64,000 bases of DNA from JAPOUP01 sp965203605 (lineage in GTDB: Bacteria > Pseudomonadota > Alphaproteobacteria > Rhodobacterales > Rhodobacteraceae). The notes beneath the pieces are model-generated. The model worked only from the letters and a program-made list of their open reading frames with translations, had not been told where the DNA came from and ran no database searches. Below, piece by piece: positions 9,437-18,493 of the stretch. The translations under genes were made by a program, and so were the position numbers. Positions within the stretch are counted from its first letter, which is position 1. Each line of letters opens with the position of its first letter. The stretch is taken from contig OZ241902.1 in assembly GCA_965203605.1 (NCBI GenBank), forward strand, positions 744,001 through 808,000, given 5' to 3'.

Positions 9437-9944
9437 CTAGCCTTGCCGGTCAAGCTCTTGCCTGAGCGTGATGCCTTCGCCATAAGTGATCGCACGGTTT
9501 TCCGAATCTAACACCTTGGCATAGACGCCCGGCCCCATCATAGCTGGGGCAAAGCAGGCCCCTCTTCGTCCATCCACGATACGATTTCAAGGGGCGTTTG
9601 ATTTCGATGTTGTTTTCATGCAGGACACGCAGAACTTCGAGCCCTGCGAGCACGTCAAGGACGCCATCGAACCTGCCGCCGGTAGGCGGGGTGTCGAGGT
9701 GGCTGCCGATTACCAGCGGACGCAGAATGTTGTCGATACCTTCGCGTCGGGCGAACATGTTGCCCACGGCGTCGATTGAGATTGTCAGCCCGATCTCTTC
9801 GCACCATTGGCGGAACAGGGCGCGGCGCAGAATGTCGGTGTCGGTCAGAGCTTGGCGATTACATCCGCCATTTTCGAGGCCACCGATTTAGGCTATCTCT
9901 GTGAGATCGGCCCATAGGCGTTCGGGATTGATTTCTGGGTTCAT
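9437..9944 (-). pseudogene. M20 family N-carbamoyl-amino-acid hydrolase/amidase, N-terminal remnant
   Basis: Read on the minus strand from an ATG at 9944, the pieces are MNPEINPERLWADLTEIA, an in-frame TAA, then IGGLENGGCNRQALTDTDILRR, GNMFARREG and VIGSHLDTPPTGGRFDG (a metal-binding His-x-Asp), then a frameshift near 9580, EIVSWMDEEG, another shift, and FAPAMMGPGVYAKV ending at a stop at 9437. This is the N-terminal ~170 residues of the Zn-dependent M20 amidase group (beta-ureidopropionase / L-carbamoylase), which are normally ~400 residues long. One nonsense codon, two frameshifts and loss of the C-terminal half make it non-functional. It follows livM on the same strand, so it was probably the last gene of that cluster. 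Confidence 0.8.
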
Positions 9945-9984
9945 GCCCCAGACATCCTCGGATACTGCGGCGAGTTGGTGGTCG

Positions 9985-9994
9985 CCCCCCCCCC
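9985..9994. repeat. Homopolymer run of ten C
   Basis: Ten consecutive C residues lie between the M20 pseudogene start and the livM stop. Read on the minus strand this is a G10 tract just upstream of the pseudogene. Such tracts are prone to slippage and to sequencing error. It is not inside an intact gene. Confidence 0.9.
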
Positions 9995-10017
9995 GCCGTT
10001 GAGAGGTTGCCGGTCGC

Positions 10018-10980
10018 TCAGCGGTTGGGCACGCGCCGGAATTTGCTTGCCAGGTCGGTCAGTCCGCCGGGTAGGAACAACAGCACCACAACCACGATCA
10101 CGCCCAGTACCAGCAGGCGATATTCGCCGAAGTCCCGCAAGAATTCGTTGCCGATGGTGATGGCAAAAGCCCCCAGCACCGCGCCCGGGAATTTACCCAT
10201 TCCGCCGATGGAGATCATAACCATGACCATCAGGAAAAACTCGTTGCCCAGAATGCTGGGTGTCACGACACCGATGTAATGGGCATAGAGAGCGCCAGCA
10301 ACGCCAGCAAGCAGGCCGGACACGGTAAAAGCCAGAATCTTGTTGGAGTATTCGTCGATGCCAATCGAGCGGGCAAAGGCCTCGGAATCACGCAGGGCAA
10401 CAAAGGCTCTGCCCATGCGGCTACGCAGTACGACGAAATAGACCAGGAACACCGACAGGACGGCCGCCGTAAGCGTGATATAGTACCAGGGCAGTTTCTT
10501 GGCGGCAAAGAGTTTGACCCCGAAAACCTCGAGCGGCTTCATGCCCATCAGGCCAGTGGAACCTCCGGTACCCAATCCCCGGCCCTGTTCGATCAGGGTC
10601 GGGAAAGCCAGCGCCGCAGCAAATGTGAAGAGCGCGATGTATTCGCCCTTGAGTCGCAGACAGGGCAGACCGATGATTGCGGCCACAAAGGTGGCAACCA
10701 GCGCCGCGCAGACCATGGCAACGGCTGGATGAAATCCAACGTTGATAGTTAGCATCGCCGAGGTGTAGGCTCCCACGGCAAAGAACACCAGCTGGGCAAA
10801 GTTGAGGATACCGGCATAGCCCATCACCAAGTCCCAGCCCGCAATCAGGATGGTCCAGATGAAACACAGGATCATCACGTGCAGTAGGTACTTTTGCCCC
10901 AGCATCGGACCCAGTGCCGCCAGGAACAGGACGCCAACGACAAAGCCAATCAGTTGCTTATCCATTTTTGGACCGGACAT
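10018..10980 (-). CDS. Branched-chain amino acid-type ABC transporter permease, LivM family
   Basis: This is a 320-residue permease with about ten hydrophobic helices. It contains the LivM-type stretch GYAGILNFAQLVFFAVGAYTSAM (from about residue 53) and the coupling segment ALRDSEAFARSIGIDEYSNKILAF (~195). The C-terminal helix LVVVLLFLPGG-like ending is typical. Start alternatives are residue 1 (MSGPK) and residue 6 (MDKQL). It lies three bases after the LivH gene on the same strand. With LivH, LivF, LivG and the distant binding protein it would form a complete HAAT-type importer. Confidence 0.9.
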   Translation of the reverse strand: MSGPKMDKQLIGFVVGVLFLAALGPMLGQKYLLHVMILCFIWTILIAGWDLVMGYAGILNFAQLVFFAVGAYTSAMLTINVGFHPAVAMVCAALVATFVAAIIGLPCLRLKGEYIALFTFAAALAFPTLIEQGRGLGTGGSTGLMGMKPLEVFGVKLFAAKKLPWYYITLTAAVLSVFLVYFVVLRSRMGRAFVALRDSEAFARSIGIDEYSNKILAFTVSGLLAGVAGALYAHYIGVVTPSILGNEFFLMVMVMISIGGMGKFPGAVLGAFAITIGNEFLRDFGEYRLLVLGVIVVVVLLFLPGGLTDLASKFRRVPNR

Positions 10981-10983
10981 GGA

Positions 10984-11856
10984 TCACTCCCCCCATTTTC
11001 CGAACAGGCCCTGCGGACGGACCATCAGGACAACCAGCAGCGTTGCCAACCAGATCGGCATGATCCAGGTCGCGCCGATGGTGTAGATGACGGTGCTTTC
11101 GATCACGCCGAGGATGAAGGCCGCATAAAGTGCGCCTTTAGTGCTGCCGAGGCCGCCAAACACCACGATCACGAAGGCCTTGAGGAACAGCGGCCAGCCA
11201 CCCAGGGGCGAGATCAGGTTGATCGGGGCCAGCAGTGCGCCGGCCAGACCAGTCAGCGCGATGGCAATCCCGAAGGCGTAGCTGAACACGTTGTTGGGGA
11301 AGATGCCGACGATGCGGGCGCCTTCCATGTCCTGGGCTACGGCCTGGATCGCCTGACCGTGGGAGGTCCGGCCCAAGAACGCGCCCAGTGCCAACACGAT
11401 GGCGATCGAGGTGCCGAAGATCAGCAGTTTCTGATTCGAGAACGTCACGCCAAGAACAGTCGAGCTTCCCTCGATCAGTGGCGGCAAGATCTTTTGCTGC
11501 GGGCCAAAGATGATGAGGTTGGCGTTATCCAATGCGAAAGCGACACCAAGGGTGGCCATCATGGTGACGGTCTTCCAATTGCCGTGCTTTCGCAGGGGGC
11601 GCACGATCGTCTGATCAAGCCCGACGCCGAGGCCAAACAAGACGGGCAGGATCAGGAACAGTGACACAAGATAGCCAAGTCCCAACTGTTCAGAGAAGGT
11701 CCAGCACAAGTAGGCGCCGACCGTAAAGAACGACCCGTGGGCAAAGTTCAGCACCCGCGCAGTGCCATAGACCATCGCCAGTCCAAAGGCAGCCAGCGAA
11801 TATAACGCGCCCTGGACGATGCCGTTCAGCAGGATTTCGAGAAGGGTCTGCATCAC
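10984..11856 (-). CDS. Branched-chain amino acid-type ABC transporter permease, LivH family
   Basis: This is a 290-residue permease with the LivH N terminus (LEILLNGIVQGALYSLAAFGLAMVYG region) and the NFAHGSFFTVGAYL motif (~residue 37). The EAA-like loop AVAQDMEGARIVGIFPNNVF lies near residue 173. It overlaps the ATPase gene upstream by 4 bp and precedes LivM by 3 bp, so all are co-transcribed. It should be an inner-membrane protein pairing with LivM. Confidence 0.9.
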   Translation of the reverse strand: MMQTLLEILLNGIVQGALYSLAAFGLAMVYGTARVLNFAHGSFFTVGAYLCWTFSEQLGLGYLVSLFLILPVLFGLGVGLDQTIVRPLRKHGNWKTVTMMATLGVAFALDNANLIIFGPQQKILPPLIEGSSTVLGVTFSNQKLLIFGTSIAIVLALGAFLGRTSHGQAIQAVAQDMEGARIVGIFPNNVFSYAFGIAIALTGLAGALLAPINLISPLGGWPLFLKAFVIVVFGGLGSTKGALYAAFILGVIESTVIYTIGATWIMPIWLATLLVVLMVRPQGLFGKWGE

Positions 11857-12536
11857 ATTTCCTCCGTTTCCTTGGTGGTTTCGGAGGACCGCTCGGCAAT
11901 GATTGCGCCTTCTTCGAGCGAATAGATCCGGCTGACCACATCACGGATTAGTTGCAGGTTCTGTTCAACGATGAAGATTGTTACGCCTGTCCTGCTGATT
12001 TCGCCAATAGTGCGCAGCATCGAATCGACGAGGTTAGGGGCCAGACCCAACGATGGCTCGTCGACGGCCATGAACCGGGCGGACGACATCAGGCCGCGCC
12101 CAAGGGCGCACATCTGCGCTTCGCCACCGCTGAGCGATCCGGCAAGCTGCTTGCGCCGTTCCTTGAGGCGAGGATAGAGCGAGAACACCAATTCGAGCTG
12201 TTGGACCGCACGTTCGCGCGCCTTAGGCAGGTAAGCTCCGAGCTGCAGGTTTTCCTCGACCGTCATATCCTTGAACAGGTGGCGGTCCTCGGCCACGTAG
12301 ACCAGACCTTTCTTGACGCGGAACGATGCATCGTTTCCGGCGATGTTCTTCCCATCCAGCATGATCTTTCCTGAGCTGGACGGGATCAGACCGCAGATCG
12401 CCTTTTGCAGGGTGCTTTTGCCGTGTCCGTTGGCACCAATCAGGCCGACGGCTTCGCCTTCGTTGATCTCCAGGCTGACATCATGCAGCACGTGGAAATC
12501 CGCATAATGGACGTTGAGGTTCTCAATCTTGAGCAT
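11853..12536 (-). CDS. ABC transporter ATP-binding protein, LivF family
   Basis: This is a 227-residue ATPase, the short form typical of LivF. It has Walker A GANGHGKST (the usual GKS/T kept, with His before it), signature LSGGEAQM and Walker B FMAVDEPSLGLAP. It overlaps the LivG gene by 14 bp and the LivH gene by 4 bp. It energises the importer as a heterodimer with LivG. Confidence 0.9.
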   Translation of the reverse strand: MLKIENLNVHYADFHVLHDVSLEINEGEAVGLIGANGHGKSTLQKAICGLIPSSSGKIMLDGKNIAGNDASFRVKKGLVYVAEDRHLFKDMTVEENLQLGAYLPKARERAVQQLELVFSLYPRLKERRKQLAGSLSGGEAQMCALGRGLMSSARFMAVDEPSLGLAPNLVDSMLRTIGEISRTGVTIFIVEQNLQLIRDVVSRIYSLEEGAIIAERSSETTKETEEM

Positions 12537-13305
12537 GATGCGAGCTCCCCAGATAAATGTCGATGACTTCGGGATCGTTTAGGATCACTTCGGGAGTATC
12601 GACCTTGAGCACTTCGCCAAAATTCAGGATCAACAGGCGGTCAGAAAGCCTGGTTAGGGCCTTGATCTTGTGTTCGACAATGACGAAGCCCAGTTGCAGT
12701 TCCTGATGAAGACGCTGGACGATTTCGCCGAATTCACCGATTTCTCTGGTATTCAAACCGCCGAAAGGTTCGTCCATGAACATGATCTTGGGATCTGTTG
12801 CCAATGCAGTGGCCAACATGACCATCTTGCGAGTAAGTAGGTCGGCAGTGCTAGTCGCTTGGTGACGGCGTTCGATTAGGTTGGCCATCTTAAGCGCAGC
12901 ACCGGTTCGCTCACGGATCTCGGCGGCAGTGTGGCGAGCGGTAGACCCAAACATCGCGCCGGTGCGCACGTTTTCCTCGACCGTCAGAGAGGACAGGATT
13001 GTGGGGATCTGAAAAGTCCGCCCGATACCGTGCTGACAGAAGCGGTGTGGGCGAAGACGCTCCATCCGGTAGCCGTCGAAATGGAGCGTCCCCTCGGTTG
13101 CCCGAAGGAGGCCTGTGCAAACGTTCAGCAAGGTACTTTTGCCAGCACCGTTCGGGCCGGCAACGCCGAAAATCTCACCGCGTTTGACGTCGAAATGCAG
13201 GTTGTTCAGAGCCGTGAATGACCCGAAACGCTTGGTGATGCCTGCCAATTGCAGAATGGAAGACGACACCGAATGGTGATCGGATTGTCGATCTCTTTCT
13301 GTCAT
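12523..13305 (-). CDS. ABC transporter ATP-binding protein, LivG family
   Basis: This is a 260-residue ATPase with Walker A GPNGAGKST (~residue 53). The LivG-type Q-loop region GIGRTFQIP follows, and Walker B is IMFMDEPFGGLN. The ABC signature is poorly conserved: the segment before Walker B reads STADLLTRKMVMLATALATDP instead of the usual LSxGxxR form. The C-terminal branched-chain ATPase extension ends in IYLGSSHHAQD. It is the first of the four transporter genes on the minus strand, starting 45 bp downstream of a ureohydrolase gene. Confidence 0.88.
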   Translation of the reverse strand: MTERDRQSDHHSVSSSILQLAGITKRFGSFTALNNLHFDVKRGEIFGVAGPNGAGKSTLLNVCTGLLRATEGTLHFDGYRMERLRPHRFCQHGIGRTFQIPTILSSLTVEENVRTGAMFGSTARHTAAEIRERTGAALKMANLIERRHQATSTADLLTRKMVMLATALATDPKIMFMDEPFGGLNTREIGEFGEIVQRLHQELQLGFVIVEHKIKALTRLSDRLLILNFGEVLKVDTPEVILNDPEVIDIYLGSSHHAQD

Positions 13306-13350
13306 ATTCTCCTCCCCTTGCAGGTTGAAAACCCGCGGTGCACAGGGCGG

Positions 13351-14427
13351 TTACGCGCCCTGCCAGGTTGTTCTTCGGTTTTGCCCATGCAGGCTGACAT
13401 GCGATTCCGCCAGGAGACACAGGGCCTCAAATCCGATGGCCGCGACGATATTGGCCGAGATACCATGTGGATCGTAGGGCGGGCACAGTTCGACGATGTC
13501 GGCACCGATCACGTCCATACCGCGCAGGCTACGCACGATCTGAACAATCTCGCGCGTTGTGAAGCCGAAGGGTTCCGGCAACTGGGTGCCGGGCATGTAG
13601 GTGGCGTCAAGCGCGTCGGTGTCGATTGTCAGATAGAACGGGCAGTCGCCTATCACCCGGCGAATTTCCGCGATCAGCTTGGTCATGCCCATCTCGAGAC
13701 ATTCATGCATCTCATAAACGGTCATACCCGCCTCGCGCGAGAAATCCCAATAAGGTGTCAGAGAACCGCGCATACCGATCTGGATACATTTTTCCGGGTC
13801 GATGCTCTCTTCCAGAACTGCGTTCAGAAAGACAGAACAGTCGTTGATAGGGCTGCCCTGGAACGCGCCCTTGGCGGTATCGGCATGGGCATCGATATGC
13901 ACCAAGCCGTTACCTTCGCCGCCCGACAGGCCACGCAGAATCGGGTGGGTCATGGTGTGGACACCTCCGATCGACAGGGGTCGCACATTATGTTCACGCA
14001 GCTGGCTGTAGACTTGAGATAGACGTTCAACACAGTAATCCACACTATGCGGGTCTTCGAAGGTCACATCGCCATAATCGGCCACGCTGCACAGTTCGAA
14101 CGGGATTATGCGCCAGACATCGTGCACAGGGCCACGCACGCCCGACCATTCGCGAGCGGACCGAGCCCCAAGGCGAGTGCCGCCGCGTACCGGTGCGCTG
14201 ACCTCCATGGGAACTCCGACCACGGCCACGTCGATTTCGTCTAGGTTGGAGCGACGTGGAGCGTTGTAGAAGCTCATCTCGCCACAATACGCATCTGCAA
14301 AGACGGGTGCACCCTCGGCCTCCATCCTCTTGAGAAATGCGTTCACCTGCGGGTCGGAACTTTGGAGGAACTCTCCCTCCGCAAGTTCCTTTAGGCGCTT
14401 AAGCCTTTCCTTTGAGAATTTTGGCAT
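13351..14427 (-). CDS. Ureohydrolase (agmatinase/arginase family), divergent member
   Basis: This is a 358-residue ureohydrolase when started at the ATG of MPKFSKERLK; an upstream TTG would add ten residues. The binuclear metal ligands are all present: His157 in GGVHTMT (the family norm is GGDHS, so Asp is Val), Asp179/His181/Asp183 in HIDAHADT, and Asp269/Asp271 in TIDTDALDATYMPG. The enzyme should hydrolyse a guanidino group to urea plus an amine. It is encoded just upstream of livG on the same strand, so the imported compound is probably its substrate. The preferred guanidino compound is unknown. Confidence 0.88.
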   Translation of the reverse strand: MPKFSKERLKRLKELAEGEFLQSSDPQVNAFLKRMEAEGAPVFADAYCGEMSFYNAPRRSNLDEIDVAVVGVPMEVSAPVRGGTRLGARSAREWSGVRGPVHDVWRIIPFELCSVADYGDVTFEDPHSVDYCVERLSQVYSQLREHNVRPLSIGGVHTMTHPILRGLSGGEGNGLVHIDAHADTAKGAFQGSPINDCSVFLNAVLEESIDPEKCIQIGMRGSLTPYWDFSREAGMTVYEMHECLEMGMTKLIAEIRRVIGDCPFYLTIDTDALDATYMPGTQLPEPFGFTTREIVQIVRSLRGMDVIGADIVELCPPYDPHGISANIVAAIGFEALCLLAESHVSLHGQNRRTTWQGA

Positions 14428-14560
14428 ATTGTACCCCGTTGCCCGAAAAACACTCAATCCATGGCGCTTCCAGCCGGATCATGGTTCTCGCATCTTATCG
14501 ACCCCAGCGATTGCTTGTCATCGTGACCGAAGTCACATTCAATGCAGGATGGAGTGATGT

Positions 14561-15622
14561 CTATGCCGTGGTCTTGTTTTCGCCTTGTTCAAGGACCGTA
14601 GCCAGAAGCATTGAAAACAGTTCACGTTCTGTCGTAATATCCAGCTTGAAATAGAGGCGCCAGCGGCAGTTTTTCACCGTTCCCACTGAAAGGCCGAATT
14701 TGGTGGCGATCTGCTCGTTCGAGTATCCCGCAATGACTTCGCGCACGACATCAATCTCGCGTGGGGTCAGATTGTGAATATCCCTGAACAGCGCCAGTAT
14801 TTCCTCGGGCGACACCTTGGTCGGTCCAGGGGATGTGCGCTCGTGAAATGCGATACGGCAGGCCGCAGGAACAGGTACACTCGGCCGTAGTTCCTCCCAG
14901 TGAACCACGCCCTGGTCTCCCACCAAACGCGATCCATTTGGAAGCTTTAGAATATTTTTGCGGATAAGCTCGTAATCCGATGAGGATTCCACAAGCCGCC
15001 GCCATCCGGAATTGGAAAAAACGTAATCTCCCCCTGCGTTGAAAATCGCAGCGCCTCGGGCTTCGCTGGGTGTTAGGTCTTGCCAGTCGCCTGCCAGAAA
15101 CCCCGTGTATGTTCGCTGCAGATGTTGTTCATGCAATGCTGCCAACAACGGCTGGAGCTTTTCGACTTCGCGGACAGTGGACGGAGTGAACTGGAACTTG
15201 TGTCGCACGCAGCTCAGTACGATGGTGATATTCCCAAGCGCGGGAAAAAGTATGACCAGTTCGTCCGAAACGTCGGCCATGCGCAGTAGGCCCGTGATCC
15301 AATCCTGCCTAAGATAACCTTCGTCCAGACTGGTGACCGTCACGACACCGGCCTGAGGCACTGTCCTGCAAAGCCGGTAAAGCGCGTCATGGCGGTATAA
15401 TCCGCCATAGTACATCTGAACGATCTTGTCCGTCACCGCGTTGTTCACAAAGATTTCCGGCCGATCATATTTGCTGTAGCGGGAAACAAGCGTTCGATCG
15501 TTGCCAATATACTTGCCGAATACCTCTGCGAGGTATTGGTAAAACCTGTTAGTACCAATCAGGTCTGTCAGTTCGGCCAGATCCCGCGACAGGGTTCTTC
15601 CAATTTTTTCGTTGTAGTCCAT
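14561..15622 (-). CDS. LuxR-type transcriptional regulator
   Basis: This is a 353-residue protein with a C-terminal LuxR/GerE helix-turn-helix (LTPREIDVVREVIAGYSNEQIATKFGLSVGTVKNCRWRLYFKL, written here only as landmark pieces LTPREID, NEQIATKFGLS and VGTVKN, residues ~285-330). The N-terminal ~270 residues are not a recognisable response-regulator receiver and probably sense a ligand. I chose the ATG at 15622 because GGAAG lies just upstream. It is encoded upstream of the ureohydrolase on the same strand and is the obvious candidate regulator of the guanidino/polyamine cluster. Confidence 0.85.
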   Translation of the reverse strand: MDYNEKIGRTLSRDLAELTDLIGTNRFYQYLAEVFGKYIGNDRTLVSRYSKYDRPEIFVNNAVTDKIVQMYYGGLYRHDALYRLCRTVPQAGVVTVTSLDEGYLRQDWITGLLRMADVSDELVILFPALGNITIVLSCVRHKFQFTPSTVREVEKLQPLLAALHEQHLQRTYTGFLAGDWQDLTPSEARGAAIFNAGGDYVFSNSGWRRLVESSSDYELIRKNILKLPNGSRLVGDQGVVHWEELRPSVPVPAACRIAFHERTSPGPTKVSPEEILALFRDIHNLTPREIDVVREVIAGYSNEQIATKFGLSVGTVKNCRWRLYFKLDITTERELFSMLLATVLEQGENKTTA

Positions 15623-16100
15623 GGGCTTCCGGTCAAGATTTTTCTCACTATACTCGGCTTTCCTGAACAGAGAACATTTTTCTCGCAAGGTAGCATCACT
15701 GGACCGCATGCATGCTTTCAATTCTGGCGACGCGGCGTTTCAGGCATGTGGTTGTGGGGCTGTATCAAAAGTAGCACTCACCAGGCCTGACCAGCGAACC
15801 AGAACCAGAGGTTGCCGGAATTGGGAAAAGGGTGACCGGGTTTGTGAAAACAATACTCGCCTACAGATCGGATCTGTAGGCAAGACGCCTCGTCTTCATC
15901 TCATATATGCCATGGCAAGTGCCGGGACAGCGTGATTTTTTCTCAGTTTCCTGACAATATTTGCTTGACGCTTTGGTAGTCAGTTAGCCTCAGGGCCCCA
16001 ACTCTCGCCCGATGTCGCTGTGCTTGAACCCAGCCCAAGCACTGTTAGGCGGAACTTCAGGGGCTTCGGCAAATGGTTTTCACGTCCAGACCGTTGATTT
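15623..16100. other. Non-coding stretch between the LuxR gene and an IS1634-type transposase
   Basis: About 480 bp without a convincing gene. The first part is the 5' leader of the LuxR gene. The part from about 15980 is probably the end of the IS element, but I could not find matching terminal inverted repeats by eye, so the exact insertion boundary is not placed. Confidence 0.5.
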
Positions 16101-17909
16101 TCAGCGGTTTTTCGGCTGGACCGGCTCCGTTGCGGCTGTCATCCTTATGGGAACCTGCTGGTCCGGTCGGACCCCGAGGAGCTGGAACGCCCGCTTCCGC
16201 GGCGCGGTCGGTGTGGTGATGACGGGCAGGAGGCTGTCGCCCTGCCCTGGCAGGCGCAGCTGGTTCAGGACCACGGGCGGGAGGTCGGCGGGCGGCGCGC
16301 GCAGGCTGTGGACCGGCAACCCGTCGGCGGTGCGCCTCCTGCCGGCCTTCGCCCTGGCCCCCTCCGAGACCTCGGCCGCCTCCACCGGCGGGTTCCGCTG
16401 CGCCCGTGCGCTCTCCCGGTCGTCGTCCCCGGAAAGGACCGGCGCCAGACGGCGGCGCATGTGCCACCCGGCATACAGGGCCAGCATGCACAGGAACACA
16501 TGGCCGCGGACATGGTCCGCCGAGTATACGTGTACCGGACGGATCCGGAGGTCGCCCCTCCCGTTCCGGAACGCCCGCCCGCCCGTCGCCAGACTCCTGT
16601 ACGCCTCCACGGCGGCCTCCGTTCCGATCGCCTCCGCGTCCAGGCTGGTGCGGATGACGTAGACGCCGTCGAGCCGCGCCTCGGCGGCGATCCTGTCCTC
16701 CCGGCGGCGCCAGGAGATGCCGCCGTCCGTGACGGTGATGCCGGAGTGTTTCGCGACCTTCCTCCGGCTGGCGTCCCGGCCCACCCGGCGGTCGACCGTC
16801 CGCCGGTCCTTCAGCCGTCCCGAGCGCACCGACGCGGCGATCCTCTCCAGCGTCCCCCCGGTGGCCTCGAGGAGCTCCCCGCGCCTGCGCGCCCTCTCCT
16901 CCCGCAACCGGGGGTTGAGGCAGACCATCAGCCGCCCGCCGGGAAAGTCCGGGCCGGTGATCTCCGCCACCGCGTCGGGGCCCGGCGCCTCCGGCTCCAG
17001 CGGGGCCGGGGCGTCCGCGCCCCGCTCCAGCAGTTTCCTTATGTCCTGCGTTTTCAGGGCGGAGATCCAGTCGAGCCCCGCCGGCTCCGGATCCTCCCGG
17101 ATCCTGGCCGTGGTGAGCATGCCCCTGTCACCCACGAGCGCCACCCGGTCGATGCCGAAGCGCCTGCGGATCCTCCTGACCTGCGGCGCGACCGTGGACG
17201 GGTCGGACGTGTTGCCCGCGAACACTTCCACCGCCACCGGGCAGCCGTCGGCGGCGCACAGGAGCCCGTAGGTGATCTGCATTTTGCCTTTCTTTCCGTC
17301 ACGGTTGTGGCCGAAGGCCGCGAGCGGGCAGCACCGCCCCTCGAGGTAGGAGCTGCTCACGTCATACAGGATCAGGGTGCTGCCGCCTTTCAGGTGCCGG
17401 TTGGCCAGGCTCCGCCCGGTCCAGGGCTGGCGCGCGAGCAGCCAGCCGGGCATGTCCAGCATCCCGTTGCCGGTGACCGCCCCCAGCCCGGGCAGGGCGC
17501 CGAGGCTGTCCGTCGCGGTCTCCGGCGACAGCCGCCGGGCCGTGGCGGGCCTCGAATCGGGTGAGATGACCCTCGAGACGATGGCGGCCAGCGCCAGCCG
17601 GCGCTCCCGGCCGGCGGTGCGGTGGAGGATGCGCTCCAGACCGAGGTCGCGGGCGGTTCCGGGGACGGCGGCGACATGGCCGTGCGGGAGGGAACGCTCC
17701 ACGTCCAGCAGGTCGCCGATGTCGGTGACGGCGACGGCGCCTTTCAGGACGGCCCGGAAGCCCTCGATGACCGTCGGCGGCAGCTCCGGCAGGTTGGCGA
17801 TGGTCCTCCTGCGGACGCGCTTTCCCTCGCGCCAGGCCTGGCGGAGCAGGATGGCGGGCTTTCCGGCCTGGTTAGGGATCGATTCGATGTTGAAGGCCAT
17901 GGCGGGCAT
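16101..17909 (-). CDS. IS1634-family (IS4 superfamily DDE) transposase
   Basis: This is a 602-residue transposase with the family hallmarks: LILYDVSSSYLEGRCCPLAA (first Asp and the Tyr/Glu-rich segment, ~residue 178), AFGHNRDGKKGKMQITYGLL, EVFAGNTSDPSTV, ALVGDRGML (second Asp) and the late Tyr/Glu region VYVIRTSLDAE. The frame is uninterrupted and GC-rich compared with the flanking metabolic genes, so the copy may be active. It separates the LuxR/ureohydrolase/livGFHM part of the catabolic cluster from the oxidoreductase/ureohydrolase/livK part. Confidence 0.9.
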   Translation of the reverse strand: MPAMAFNIESIPNQAGKPAILLRQAWREGKRVRRRTIANLPELPPTVIEGFRAVLKGAVAVTDIGDLLDVERSLPHGHVAAVPGTARDLGLERILHRTAGRERRLALAAIVSRVISPDSRPATARRLSPETATDSLGALPGLGAVTGNGMLDMPGWLLARQPWTGRSLANRHLKGGSTLILYDVSSSYLEGRCCPLAAFGHNRDGKKGKMQITYGLLCAADGCPVAVEVFAGNTSDPSTVAPQVRRIRRRFGIDRVALVGDRGMLTTARIREDPEPAGLDWISALKTQDIRKLLERGADAPAPLEPEAPGPDAVAEITGPDFPGGRLMVCLNPRLREERARRRGELLEATGGTLERIAASVRSGRLKDRRTVDRRVGRDASRRKVAKHSGITVTDGGISWRRREDRIAAEARLDGVYVIRTSLDAEAIGTEAAVEAYRSLATGGRAFRNGRGDLRIRPVHVYSADHVRGHVFLCMLALYAGWHMRRRLAPVLSGDDDRESARAQRNPPVEAAEVSEGARAKAGRRRTADGLPVHSLRAPPADLPPVVLNQLRLPGQGDSLLPVITTPTAPRKRAFQLLGVRPDQQVPIRMTAATEPVQPKNR

Positions 17910-18225
17910 CCGTTATGGGAACCAGATTTTCCATCCTGAAACATGAAGCCGCCATGATGCCAGGCGGCCATCGCGAAAAAAAGCTTCCACGGGCTCTTTC
18001 CGGGAGGTGCCCGGAATCCGTCTCCGCACCCGTTATGACAACAGAAGTGCAGGATTCCTTCACCAATTCGATCAAATCATCGTTTCATTACAAAGCGTTA
18101 CGCGAAAAAAGCATGCTGGAAGTTCCGGTTAGGACAGACAATCTTTGGCGTATTGATCCAAACCTGTCCGGCCTCGATCCGGCTGGAGAACTTGGAGGAC
18201 GCGGAAAGGGCGATGTCCTTCGGGC

Positions 18226-18480
18226 ATGTGGACAGGGATCCGGGAGGCGACCGTCCGCCATGACGTCGACGGCCTGCAGGACCTGCATCACTGGCCCGGC
18301 CTGCGGGCCGTGGGAAAGGTCACCGCGACGCGGGAGATCAGGAGCAAGCGGAGCACAGAACCCCGTTACTTCCTGACGGGTGGAAGGCTCGGTCCGGAAC
18401 GTTTCCTCAGGACGGTGCGCCCGCACTGGGCGGCGGAGTATGATGTTCCATGGGTTTCCCTCTCGATGTCATGGTGTTGA
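18226..18480 (+). pseudogene. ISAs1-family (H-repeat) transposase fragment
   Basis: An 84-residue fragment carries the C-terminal ISAs1 signature: GLRAVGKVTATREI, RSTEPRYFLTGG and FLRTVRPHWAAEYDV, which match the part of the family protein before its final catalytic Glu. The N-terminal domain and the C terminus (normally WVLDV...F.ED) are lost. It ends 14 bp from the convergent oxidoreductase gene, so it is a remnant left beside the IS1634-type element. Confidence 0.72.
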
Positions 18481-18493
18481 CTTCGGTCCAGGG

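Noticed and set aside
9896..10017. Possible small gene between livM and the M20 remnant
   Set aside because: The sequence reads as the start region of the M20 pseudogene plus the homopolymer.
16308..17564. Long plus-strand frame opposite the IS1634 transposase
   Set aside because: GC-rich antisense frame with low-complexity composition; the minus strand holds the real transposase.
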